Origin: Sandaracinus sp964481145
Lineage (GTDB): Bacteria > Myxococcota_A > Polyangia > Polyangiales > Sandaracinaceae
Assembly (NCBI GenBank): GCA_964481145.1
Contig: CAYZTA010000028.1
Coordinates: 5,788-69,787 of the forward strand
Direction of reading: 5' to 3'
Length of the DNA stretch: 64,000 bases
The notes below the pieces were generated by a model. It ran no database searches and had not been told where the DNA came from. It saw only the letters and a program-made list of their open reading frames with translations. Shown here in pieces: positions 33,919-43,300 of this stretch (within the stretch, counting starts at the first letter, position 1; every line of letters begins with the position of its first letter). Made by a program: the position numbers and the translations under genes.

Positions 33919-36900
33919 ATGAACGCTCTTTCTCACCCATCGCGCTCAAGAATCTTATTCGCGCTCGCGCTCACATGGACCACGGTCACAGCGGCCGGTT
34001 GTGCCGAGCCACGTGCACCGATCAATCGGATCCAGCCGGGCGCGGTTCGACGCACCGCCCTCGAAGGCGAGTGGTATTACCAGCAGACGGTGATCGATTC
34101 GCCGTATAGCGCGGGCTATACCTTCGTCGGTGAGCAAGGCACGCTCGAGCGTGTGCGCTTCGAGATTCAACAAGACTTCCTCATCGCGCGACGCACGTAT
34201 GAGTTCATCGCGGGAAGCGAAACCGGTGGCCCCACGGGCGGCATCGCTGGCGACACCGAGCTCGGTTCGCCGATCGCAATGTATCGAATCCAGAGCCACT
34301 TCGACATTCGGCACGACTACAACCCCCTCACGGGCGAACGGTTGAACATCCTCGTCGAGAATGCGAGCGATCGTCCTTGGTACGAGCGCGAGTACATTCG
34401 CGTCGATTGGTCACAGAACCTCATCACCAATGCCGACTTCCTCGTGCTCGCGCGGGTGTTCAACGGCATTCAGATGGAGCCGGTCGCGTACGACATCGAA
34501 ACGCCCGACCATCCGCATGCACCGCGTTTCGAGATTCAGGACGAGAACGGCACTTGGAATGGTGTTTCAGTCGATGTTCCGGTCGATAACTCGGTCGAAT
34601 ACATCGACATCGTGAACAAGATGTTCGTGCGTCCCACGACGATCAACATCCCTGGCTTCGGTGACGTCCCTTCGTGCTGGATGCTCTATCAAAGCCACTA
34701 CGACTGCGCGCCGGGCGAGGTCACCGTGCGCAACTCGTTCCTCCGTGTAGATCACGAAGACAGGGATTACGAACCGCAGCTCTATACCGGCGATCGCATG
34801 GAGCGCTTCGGATATTTCGTGACTCAGCGCGCTGGGTACGATGATCAATACGGCGTCGTCGAGCCGGCGCGTTACCGTTTCGCCAATCGCCACAACCTCT
34901 GGATGGCCAGCCATACGGGCGCCAGCTGCGGCGACGACTCCGCCTGCGGCGGCAATGGTTCGGTGTGCGACCTCGATCTCGCGCGTGCGACGCGCAGCGT
35001 CGATGCGGAGACGGGACGCTTGGTCGGTGAGTGCACGATTCCTTATCGTGAGCGGACCGTCCGACCGATCACCTATTATCTCAGCGCGAATTTCCCGACC
35101 GACCTCGAGCCGTCCGCGCAGGACCTCTCGAATCAGTGGAACCTCGCGTTCCGTGATACGGTCGCGAGCCTTCGTGAAATCGAATGCCAAGAGAACGGTG
35201 GCGACGAAGGCAGCTGCGCGAGTGAGCGGATGCGCGAAGACGGACAAAAGGTCTTTGTCCTTTGCCATAATCCCGTTCGTGAGGGCGATCACGAAGCCTG
35301 CGGCGCACCGGGTGTGAGCCCGCGCCCCGGCGACCTTCGGTACTCGATGATCGGTTGGGTGAGTGATGCGCATCGCTCGAGCCCACTCGGCTACGGTCCT
35401 TCTTCGGCCGACCCGCTCACGGGTGAGATCATCATGGGCAACGCGTTCATCTATGGCGCCGCCATGGAAGTCTTGACGACGTTCGCCAACGACATCATCC
35501 GCGTGCTCAACGGCAATCTCGACGAGGAAGACATCACGTCGGGCGCGCAGGTCCAAGCGTGGCTCGATCGTCTTGAAAACGGTTCGGAAATTACCGGTCG
35601 CAGCGCAGACGATCACGCGATCGCGGTCGATGGTCTCGATGCCGCACGGATCAACGAAGCGATGGATTTCTCGTGGGCGCGCGGTTCCAATCGCGGCACG
35701 CGACGCGCTCCACAAAACACAGCCGAGTTGATCGAGGCCATGGGGCAGGCTGAGAACCGTTTGTGGCGCAGCGGTGCACTCGGCGCGGGCAACGAGCGCG
35801 GCGATGCACGCCTCGGCAGCTTGGTTGGCACCGAGCTCGAACGAATGATGACCAATGGCGAGATGCGGCTCATGGCCGGCGTCGACCCTCACCTTCCAGT
35901 GAATAACGGAGTTCTCGACATGGCCTCGCCGCTTCGCGGCAACAGCCTCGCCAACCTCCGCGCTGCCTCACGGGTGCGCGAGCAGATGCAGCACGATCAC
36001 TGTGTGCTCGGCGCTGATTTCGCGGACGACAGCTTGCTCGGATTGGCGCGTGCGATCACAGACGCCGCGCGCTCGGAAACTGGCACGATCGATTGGTACG
36101 GAGAGACGTACAATCTCCGTGGTGCCGATGGTGAGATCGATTACCAGCTGGTTCGTTCGATGCTCCGCCAGCCGATCTTCCACGCGGTGACGGCCCACGA
36201 AGTGGGTCACACGATCGGTCTTCGCCATAACTTCAGCGGGTCCTACGACGCGTTGAACTATCTGCCTGGGTATTGGGATCTTCGTGATGATGGCGAGATG
36301 TTGCCGCGCGCATGGGATCCCATGAGCGAGGCGGAGATCAATGGCCGCATCGTCGAATACCAGTACTCGACCGTCATGGACTACGGCGTGAACTTCGTCG
36401 TCACGGATTCACGTGGCATCGGGCACTACGATTACGCCGCCATCAAGATGGGCTACGGCGATCTCGTCGAGGTATTCTCGAACGCCATACGTCCGCGTGA
36501 TGTCACGTGGCTTTCGTTCATTCAGGGCGCCGGTTGGCCAGTACCGCTTCGAAACAGCAACGAACTGAGTGCGCACATGTACACGGAGTGGCCTGAGATC
36601 CTGGGCGGCGTGGAGCGTCTCCAGGAGCGCGCCGACGTTCGTTATACGAGCCTCCAAGCCGATTTCGGCTTGGCCCTGTCGGGGATCTTGGATCCTTTGG
36701 TGGATCCTCAAGGACGCCCAACGGTGCCTTATATGTTCTGCTCGGACGAGCAGGCAGACCTCAACCCGGACTGCCAACGCTACGACCAAGGCGCCGATGC
36801 CTATGAGGCGCTCCAGTCGGTCATGGACAACTACTGGAACTACTACATTTTCAATAACTTCCGACGTGGCCGCCTCGGTTTCGGTCCGGACTCAGTGGCG

Positions 36901-37923
36901 AGCCGCACACACGATCGCTACTTCGAGAAGCTGCAGCGCGCGAACCAGATCTACGCGCTCTATCGCGGTGTATTCGAAGATCTCTTCGGTGATGCACCAG
37001 ACTACGATCGCTTCTGGGAGCGACCCGATGGCATGGGCGCGTGGACGGCGGCCGTGGGCGCGAGCTTCCAGCTCCTCACCCGCGTGATCACCACACCGGA
37101 ACCGGGCAATTACATCGAGTCGATGCGTGGTGATGGAACTGTCGCGCTGATCCCGGCCGAAGCGGGTGAGACCGGCACGCTCACCGTGAACGCATTCGAT
37201 GGACGCTCGATCGAAACGACGTGGGACTTCAACGCCGGCTACTTCTGGTTCGATCAGCTCGATCGCGTAGGTTATTTCTACGACAAGGTGATCGCGCTTC
37301 AGGTGCTCGTCGATCCGACGACGTATTTCCTCGGCCGTGACACGGATGCGGACATTCGTCGTTATCAGATCAACTTCGGCTCCTCGTTTGGTCCTTCGTT
37401 GACCGCCTTCATGCGAGGCGTGATTGCGGAGGATTGGAATACAGTCGGACCTCGTCGTCCGAGTACACCCCTCGCCGCACTCAATTACCCCGACCCGCTC
37501 AACTTGCGTCAGGGAGATATGGCGGGCTCACCGATCGATCCGAATGCGTCGTTCTCGATTCAGCTTTACGCTGCAATCTATGGAATGGCGTACATCCCGC
37601 AGACGTACGACCAGAGCTTCCTCAACCGCTCCCGCGTCTTCGTCCGTGGTGGTGCAGAATCGATCGAGCTGGCCGAGGGCACGCCCACGGTCGAGTTCAC
37701 CAACCCCGAGAATGGTCTGACCTACGTGGCCATCAGCTTCATCAATCCGGGCAGTGACCCTGGTCCGGAAGATGATCGCGAAGAGGGCGTTGGCGCCGCG
37801 ATGCTGAATCACGCCAAGGCACTCCTCGCACGCGGCGAAACGACCGAGCTGCGCCGGTTTATCGACAACATCGATGTGATCCGCAATCTGAGCTGGCGCT
37901 TCACCGGAGGCGCTCAGTTCTGA
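33919..37923 (+). CDS. Large zinc-dependent metalloprotease, lipoprotein
   Basis: 1334 residues from the ATG at 33919, preceded by AAGGAGA. A signal peptide ends in a lipobox AAGC at about residue 22. The zinc site HEVGHTIGLRH is at residues 760-770 (HExxHxxGxxH), followed about 50 residues later by STVMDYG, a Met-turn, which marks a metzincin. NFSGSYDALN right after the zinc site matches the large DUF4953/DUF5117-type proteases of bacteria. A Cys-rich insert (CGDDSACGGNGSVCDLD) around residue 335 looks like a small Ca-binding or EGF-like element. It is probably anchored at the outer membrane and degrades extracellular protein, fitting a predatory or saprophytic lifestyle. Confidence 0.9.
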   Translation: MNALSHPSRSRILFALALTWTTVTAAGCAEPRAPINRIQPGAVRRTALEGEWYYQQTVIDSPYSAGYTFVGEQGTLERVRFEIQQDFLIARRTYEFIAGSETGGPTGGIAGDTELGSPIAMYRIQSHFDIRHDYNPLTGERLNILVENASDRPWYEREYIRVDWSQNLITNADFLVLARVFNGIQMEPVAYDIETPDHPHAPRFEIQDENGTWNGVSVDVPVDNSVEYIDIVNKMFVRPTTINIPGFGDVPSCWMLYQSHYDCAPGEVTVRNSFLRVDHEDRDYEPQLYTGDRMERFGYFVTQRAGYDDQYGVVEPARYRFANRHNLWMASHTGASCGDDSACGGNGSVCDLDLARATRSVDAETGRLVGECTIPYRERTVRPITYYLSANFPTDLEPSAQDLSNQWNLAFRDTVASLREIECQENGGDEGSCASERMREDGQKVFVLCHNPVREGDHEACGAPGVSPRPGDLRYSMIGWVSDAHRSSPLGYGPSSADPLTGEIIMGNAFIYGAAMEVLTTFANDIIRVLNGNLDEEDITSGAQVQAWLDRLENGSEITGRSADDHAIAVDGLDAARINEAMDFSWARGSNRGTRRAPQNTAELIEAMGQAENRLWRSGALGAGNERGDARLGSLVGTELERMMTNGEMRLMAGVDPHLPVNNGVLDMASPLRGNSLANLRAASRVREQMQHDHCVLGADFADDSLLGLARAITDAARSETGTIDWYGETYNLRGADGEIDYQLVRSMLRQPIFHAVTAHEVGHTIGLRHNFSGSYDALNYLPGYWDLRDDGEMLPRAWDPMSEAEINGRIVEYQYSTVMDYGVNFVVTDSRGIGHYDYAAIKMGYGDLVEVFSNAIRPRDVTWLSFIQGAGWPVPLRNSNELSAHMYTEWPEILGGVERLQERADVRYTSLQADFGLALSGILDPLVDPQGRPTVPYMFCSDEQADLNPDCQRYDQGADAYEALQSVMDNYWNYYIFNNFRRGRLGFGPDSVASRTHDRYFEKLQRANQIYALYRGVFEDLFGDAPDYDRFWERPDGMGAWTAAVGASFQLLTRVITTPEPGNYIESMRGDGTVALIPAEAGETGTLTVNAFDGRSIETTWDFNAGYFWFDQLDRVGYFYDKVIALQVLVDPTTYFLGRDTDADIRRYQINFGSSFGPSLTAFMRGVIAEDWNTVGPRRPSTPLAALNYPDPLNLRQGDMAGSPIDPNASFSIQLYAAIYGMAYIPQTYDQSFLNRSRVFVRGGAESIELAEGTPTVEFTNPENGLTYVAISFINPGSDPGPEDDREEGVGAAMLNHAKALLARGETTELRRFIDNIDVIRNLSWRFTGGAQF

Positions 37924-37948
37924 GCTTGACTCGTTAGAATCTCTCTCA

Positions 37949-37990
37949 GAAGAACGCGCCAGGATTCATCTCCTGGCGCGTTCTTCGTTT
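37949..37990 (+). terminator. Strong intrinsic terminator after the metalloprotease gene
   Basis: GAAGAACGCGCCAGGA (37949-37964) and TCCTGGCGCGTTCTTC (37971-37986) form a perfect 16-base stem with a six-base loop, 25 bases after the stop codon. It is followed by GTTTT. This should end transcription of the metalloprotease gene and isolate yhbY downstream. Confidence 0.85.
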
Positions 37991-38054
37991 TGGGGGCTCA
38001 GCGATCCCGCGACTGGCGGAGCGGTCGATTGCAGAGTAGCGTTGGCGCCTTCGT

Positions 38055-38366
38055 ATGCGCGCAAAGGCGTTCTCGCTCAACGGTCGTCAGACCCGTCATC
38101 TAAGAGCCTTGGCCCACCACCTCGATCCGGTCGTCATGGTCGGCAAGGAAGGAGTGAGCGACGCGGTCGTGCGCGCCGCTTGGCAGGCGCTGCACGATCA
38201 CGAGCTCATCAAAGTGAAGCTACCTCAACTCGAGAAAGCCGAACGCACGGCGATGGCGGCGCAGTTGAAGCGCTCGCTCACAGCCGAGTTGGTCGGTGAA
38301 ATCGGACGAGTGCTCATCTTGTATCGACGTCATCCGGACAAGCCGAAGATCGATCTTCCGGGTTGA
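38055..38366 (+). CDS. yhbY: YhbY-family RNA-binding protein (CRM domain)
   Basis: 103 residues, the full length of the family. The single CRM domain shows LRALAHHLDPVVMVGKEGVSD with the GKEG loop (GxxG RNA-binding motif), then VVRAAWQALHDHELIKVKL and GRVLILYRRHP at the C-terminus. In E. coli YhbY associates with the pre-50S ribosomal subunit. It is convergent with the downstream membrane protein gene ten bases away and separated from the protease by a terminator, so it is probably expressed from its own promoter. Confidence 0.9.
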   Translation: MRAKAFSLNGRQTRHLRALAHHLDPVVMVGKEGVSDAVVRAAWQALHDHELIKVKLPQLEKAERTAMAAQLKRSLTAELVGEIGRVLILYRRHPDKPKIDLPG

Positions 38367-38375
38367 TGGTTCATA

Positions 38376-40292
38376 TCAGAGCCGTGGGTGGCGTCGAAAC
38401 GCGAAGACGTCCTCGGGGAGCACGGCTGGGCCGAGCTCTTCCCATTGTTCGTCGGCGCGGAGATGTGTGATCAACGCGCCACTCCGGGGGACGATCACCC
38501 AGGACGCGCCCATCGCCTCCGCAGTGGCGATCCAGTCAGGGGTGCTCGGTGCGAGCCAGACGACGCGATTCGAGAAGCGCTCGTTCCAGAGCTGCGCGGG
38601 GAACGGATGATCTGCGAAGACCACGAGCTCTCCATCACGAAGCTGCTCGCGCTCGCGTGCGAGATCCGTCGGCGCGAGCGTGATCATGCCGTCTGATGCC
38701 AACGCGCGCTCCTCGGTGCTCAACATTGCGAGGCGCTCGATTCGTGCAGGTGGGATGTCCCACGCGGGCTCCGACCACCACAGCGTCAAAAGCCCACCGA
38801 CCACGACCGCACCAATGACGCCCTCGCTCAAGGCACCACGTGCACGCGCGCTCAACCAGGCGGCTGCAAGCCAGATCGCAACGACTGCATGCAAGTTCAG
38901 GCGAGCCCAATACTTGGCTGGGGAGAGCGCGAACGTCGCGAAGATCGGCACCACGGTGATCAGCATCCCGAGCGCGAAGTCGCGCACGCGGCCTTGCTTC
39001 GTGACGACGTCCTTCAGCGCGACCAGAATGGCGAGCAGTCCAAGCGGCAGGATCAGGAATGGAGGGACGTTGCCGTACCCGTTGTCTCGCGTGTCGTGGT
39101 ATTGCTGCCCTGGGATCGGTGGCGCGAACAGCATCGCGATCGTTTCGCGAAAACCACGTTGATGAGCCGCCACATCGAGAGGGCCCTCCCAATCGATCCC
39201 GAGCAACGGCACGTGGACGCGTCCGGGCCAGAGTGGGTTGTCGTACTGGATCCAATTCCGGACATACGTGGGCGCACAGATGGCGAGCACGATCGCCATT
39301 GCACCAGCGATCGTCCATGCCGCGCGCGCCCGTCCACGCACGTGCACGGCGACGCGGCCCACCAGCACGAGAGTCATCATTGGAGCGAGTAAAAAGCCCG
39401 TCGATTTGCTCGCGCCGACCATCCCGATCGCGATCGACGCCAGGAGCGCATCGCGCATGCGGAGCTCACGACGCGTCGCGAACGCGAGCCCGATCACGAA
39501 GAACCCTGCCGCCACCGTGTCGATGTACGTGCTCCGGAGCTGGAGCACGATGCCGGGCACGAGCGCAAGCCCCGTCGCGAACCCGATCGCGCTCGCGCGG
39601 GTCGGAAGCCAGCGCCGTAACATGACGTAACTCGCAAGCGTGATCACGAGCAGCATCGGCGAGCCAGGAAACTCGATCAGTCGACGATCGAGGAACATGA
39701 CAAAAAAGAGAGAGAGGCTCTCGGCCATCCGCGGATACCCAGCGATCGGTGCGAGCCCCGTGGGAAGCGGGCCGAGCGCGAAGCCTTTGTTCTGGATCGC
39801 AAAACCGATCATCGCTTCGTGATAGAAGACTCCGTCCCACGCAGACGAGGGCGCGAGCCAGCTCCCCCACGCCGTCCAGAGCACGATCACGAATACAGAG
39901 ACCAGGCCGACGAGCGCGAGGCTATGCGCGCGCGCCGTCAATGCGAGTCCATCCAGCGGAAGGCGCACCAGATCGAGCAGCGTCTCGCCAAGCTCGCGGA
40001 GCGCAGCTCCTCGGTGCTCCGCATGAAGCGCGCGACGGCCCAATCCGACCGCGAGCGAGCCCAGCGAGGCGATCCCGATCGCCGCGGCGAGCTTCGGACG
40101 ATCCAGCGCGTGCGGAACGCCGATCGCACCCAGCCAACCGAGCACGTGGATCGGCAGGAGCACGAGCGCGAGCCACAGGGCTGCGACCACGAGCGCCCGT
40201 TCGGACCGAGACTCATTCCACGCACGCGTCGCGAGCGCGACAGCACCGAGGAACGCAATCAGGCAGAGCGACACAAGGACGGGCATGCCCAT
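38376..40292 (-). CDS. Multi-pass membrane protein, GT-C glycosyltransferase-like
   Basis: 638 residues from the ATG at 40292; a TTG at 40313 overlapping the upstream stop and an ATG at 40286 are alternatives. About 12-13 hydrophobic helices span the first 500 residues. SSAWDGVFYHEAMIGFAIQ, in the first large loop, holds an acidic residue where GT-C mannosyl- and arabinosyltransferases have their catalytic Asp. The final 120 residues are soluble. Such proteins use lipid-linked sugars at the outer face of the inner membrane. It follows the pseudokinase-TPR gene by 17 bases and is probably co-transcribed. Assignment to GT-C rests on topology only. Confidence 0.68.
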   Translation of the reverse strand: MGMPVLVSLCLIAFLGAVALATRAWNESRSERALVVAALWLALVLLPIHVLGWLGAIGVPHALDRPKLAAAIGIASLGSLAVGLGRRALHAEHRGAALRELGETLLDLVRLPLDGLALTARAHSLALVGLVSVFVIVLWTAWGSWLAPSSAWDGVFYHEAMIGFAIQNKGFALGPLPTGLAPIAGYPRMAESLSLFFVMFLDRRLIEFPGSPMLLVITLASYVMLRRWLPTRASAIGFATGLALVPGIVLQLRSTYIDTVAAGFFVIGLAFATRRELRMRDALLASIAIGMVGASKSTGFLLAPMMTLVLVGRVAVHVRGRARAAWTIAGAMAIVLAICAPTYVRNWIQYDNPLWPGRVHVPLLGIDWEGPLDVAAHQRGFRETIAMLFAPPIPGQQYHDTRDNGYGNVPPFLILPLGLLAILVALKDVVTKQGRVRDFALGMLITVVPIFATFALSPAKYWARLNLHAVVAIWLAAAWLSARARGALSEGVIGAVVVGGLLTLWWSEPAWDIPPARIERLAMLSTEERALASDGMITLAPTDLAREREQLRDGELVVFADHPFPAQLWNERFSNRVVWLAPSTPDWIATAEAMGASWVIVPRSGALITHLRADEQWEELGPAVLPEDVFAFRRHPRL

Positions 40293-40309
40293 GATGGGTC
40301 CACCGGACC

Positions 40310-43300
40310 TCAATCACCGATCGCAATGCCGAGCTTGTGACGCAGCTGCAAGTACGCTTCGCTCACCGAGTAGAGGTGCAACTCGCGCAGGCGCTCCTTC
40401 TGCGAAACGGCGGCGCTCTCCTCGGGGCTCGCGCGCACGACGGTGGTCGCCATCTCGAGATCGTTCGCGGCGATGAAGCCCAGACGATCCGCCGTGAGAT
40501 CGACCGCCGCCGTCCAACGTTTGAGATCGAGCTCCGGCGCCGCGTGCAGCAGCTTCTGCACGAGGCTATGCAACATTTCCTGCTGCGGGCCGCTCAAATG
40601 CTGTTTGACGGCCGCATGATATTCCGTGACCGCCGACGCGAGATCAGCAGGAATCGGAAATTGCGGTATCGCACTCTTGATGCCCGCAAGGAGCCACGCA
40701 CGAAGGCCCGACCCCGTCGGCACCAGATGTCGAAGCACCATGCCGCCCTTCATGTAGCTCAGATGCCGAGCCGCGATGAATGAGAGCGCTTGCGCAGGAG
40801 CCGCCGCACGCGCGCCCTTCCCGAGCCCAATCGCGGGCGGCGCCGAGAACACGAACGACAGGCCACCCACATCCGCATCACGATCATAAAGATCGGGCAA
40901 CCCAATCCGCGTCAGCGCAGCCGCCTTCTGCAATGCCTTGCCCATGTCGGACGAAGACGCGTCATGCCTGTGCTTTGCATCGATTCCAAGCGAAGCAAGA
41001 GGCTGCGCGCGCATCGCGATCACAGCCGGCGCAAGGGTCGTCAGGATGTCCGTGAGGAGAGGATCTTGCTCGGGATGCATCACGAGCTTGTTCCACGTCT
41101 CCTCCGAGATCGGCTCCTTGCCCGCAAGCGGCTTCTTCGAACGGTGCTTCTTGAAGAAGCTCTCTTCATCCGGCTCAGCGTTCTTCAGCACCGTCAGCGC
41201 CTGACAAACACAGAAGCTCTCGTCCGGCTTCTTCGCTTCCGTATACAATTTACGAAGCGCTTGGTAGCTCTCGATCCGATAGGGGCTCATCGAGAGAAGC
41301 TGTTGATGCACCGACACGGCCTTACCGAACCAACGCTTCGGCTCGGCCGCGTAAATCTCCGCGAGCTGCTCGGTGCGGCGGCGGTTCTTCGGATCTAGCT
41401 TCTGCGCCTGTTCGAAGGCTTCGATCGCGTCGCTCGGCTTGCCCAGACGATGCTTGAGCAACTCACCGAGCGCATCCCAAAGATGGGCGAGGTCTTCCGC
41501 TTTGCTCTCTGAGAGGCTCTCGAGCTTCTTGATACGGTTGCGATAGGCCGTCTCGAGCCGAGCCCAATCGGCTTTCTGCGTGAGCACCCAAACGAGCCCC
41601 TCGAACGCTTTGACGAGCGTCGGCGCGAACTCGAGGGCGCGCTCGTAGTACCGCACCGCTTCGTCAGGTTGGCCAAGCTCTCGATTCGAGATGGACGCGG
41701 CGGTGTTGTAGTACTTCGCGAGAAGCGTCGCGTCATCGACGAGATCGGCGATGCGCAGGATGACCTCGATGAGCTTGTTCCAGTCTTTCGTCTCCGAATA
41801 AACCGCCATCAGTTTCGTCAGGAGATTGCGATCATCGGCGCGAAGCTCGAGTGCAGCGACGTAGTTCTTGGCCGCCCGCGCTTTGTCACCGAGCTGCTGC
41901 AAAAGCACATCGCCCATCTCGATATGCAACGTCATCTGCTCATCGTCGCTCGCCGATTCCAGACGCCGTCGCAAGGTCTGAACGACCTTCTCGAACTCAC
42001 CCTTGCCCGTATAAAGCTCGGAGAGCGCCTCGAGCGGCTCGCTCGCATCCGGCATGTGAGCGCTCGCCTCTTCGAGAGCGCGCTCGGCCTCCTCGAGCTG
42101 TCCACATCGACGAAGCGCTTCACCGAAGCGATAGAACACGTGGCCGCGTTCGGCACCGCGCAAGCTCTCCCCAAACTTCGCGAGGATATCGCGGTAGAGC
42201 TCGGCGGCCTCATCCGCTTCACCCGCATCGAACGTCACATCCGCAACCCGCTCGAGCACTTCGCGGTCGTCCGGCGCCACCGCTTTGGCGTTGAGGAACG
42301 CGCGCTGCGCCTTGTCGAACTGCGAAACCTTTCGGAACGCATCGCCAGCGCGAATGCAAAGCTCGCGCGCGGTTTCTGGGCTCATCTGGCCAGTGCGCGC
42401 CAAGAGCGGTTCGTAATATTTCGCCGCGTCCGCGAACTCACCTGCATCGAACGCGAGATCTCCAAGCCCCTGCGCCGCGGGAGAGCACGTTCCATCGAGC
42501 TCGAGCGCCTGCATGAACGCTTCCCGCGCAGCCTGGGCATCTTTCAAGCGATCGCGTCGCAGCTGACCAAGCTCGGCATAAAGCTTCGCTTTGGTGATGT
42601 CACCTTTGGCCATCGCGATCTCGCGAACGAGCAGCTCCGCCGCCCCATGAGCATCTCCACGCGCGGCGTAAATCGCCCGCAGTGCCGAAGCGGCTGCCGA
42701 GTTTTCTTTGTCGAGGTCGAGCGCCGATCGATAGCGCGCAATCGCGCCATCGTTGTCACCCGCCTCCTCGAGGATGCCTCCAGCACGTACGAACAACTCG
42801 GCCTTCTTCGAAGGCTCACTCTCTGCATCGGCCATGCGGTCGACCGACTCGAGCAGCGCCTTGGTATCACCACTCTTGGCCTGCAAACGCGCGAGGAGCT
42901 CGAGCCCTTCGCTGTGCTTTGGATCGATCGAGAGCGCCCGTTCGCACGCCGCGATCGCGCGCTCGGGTGAACCCACCTCGACCATCCACACCTTCGCCGC
43001 CTGCACCAAGAGGCTCACCTTGCGAGCTTCGTCTTCGGTGCTCTTGGCGTGATGCTCGAGCGTGGTCGCCAGCTCGTCGAAGCGATGGAGCTGACGATAA
43101 AGACGCGCGAGCGCGGTATTCGCACCTTCGTGTCCGGGTTCGATCGCGATGATCTTCTCGAACGCAGCTGCCGCCTTCGCGTGCTCGACGAACTCTTCTT
43201 CTTGAATGGCTCCGATGCGCTCGAAAATCGAAATCTTCTGACGCGGGGTCGCGACCGCTTCGAGCTGGGCATGGAGATTCGAGAGGAGCTCGGAGAATCG

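Noticed and set aside
34567..35892. 441-codon - strand frame within the metalloprotease gene
   Set aside because: The + strand frame has the zinc site and signal peptide; the antisense frame shows no domain.
41669..42970. 433-codon + strand frame opposite the TPR array
   Set aside because: Antisense of a Leu/Ala/Glu-rich repeat; the - strand TPR pattern is unbroken.
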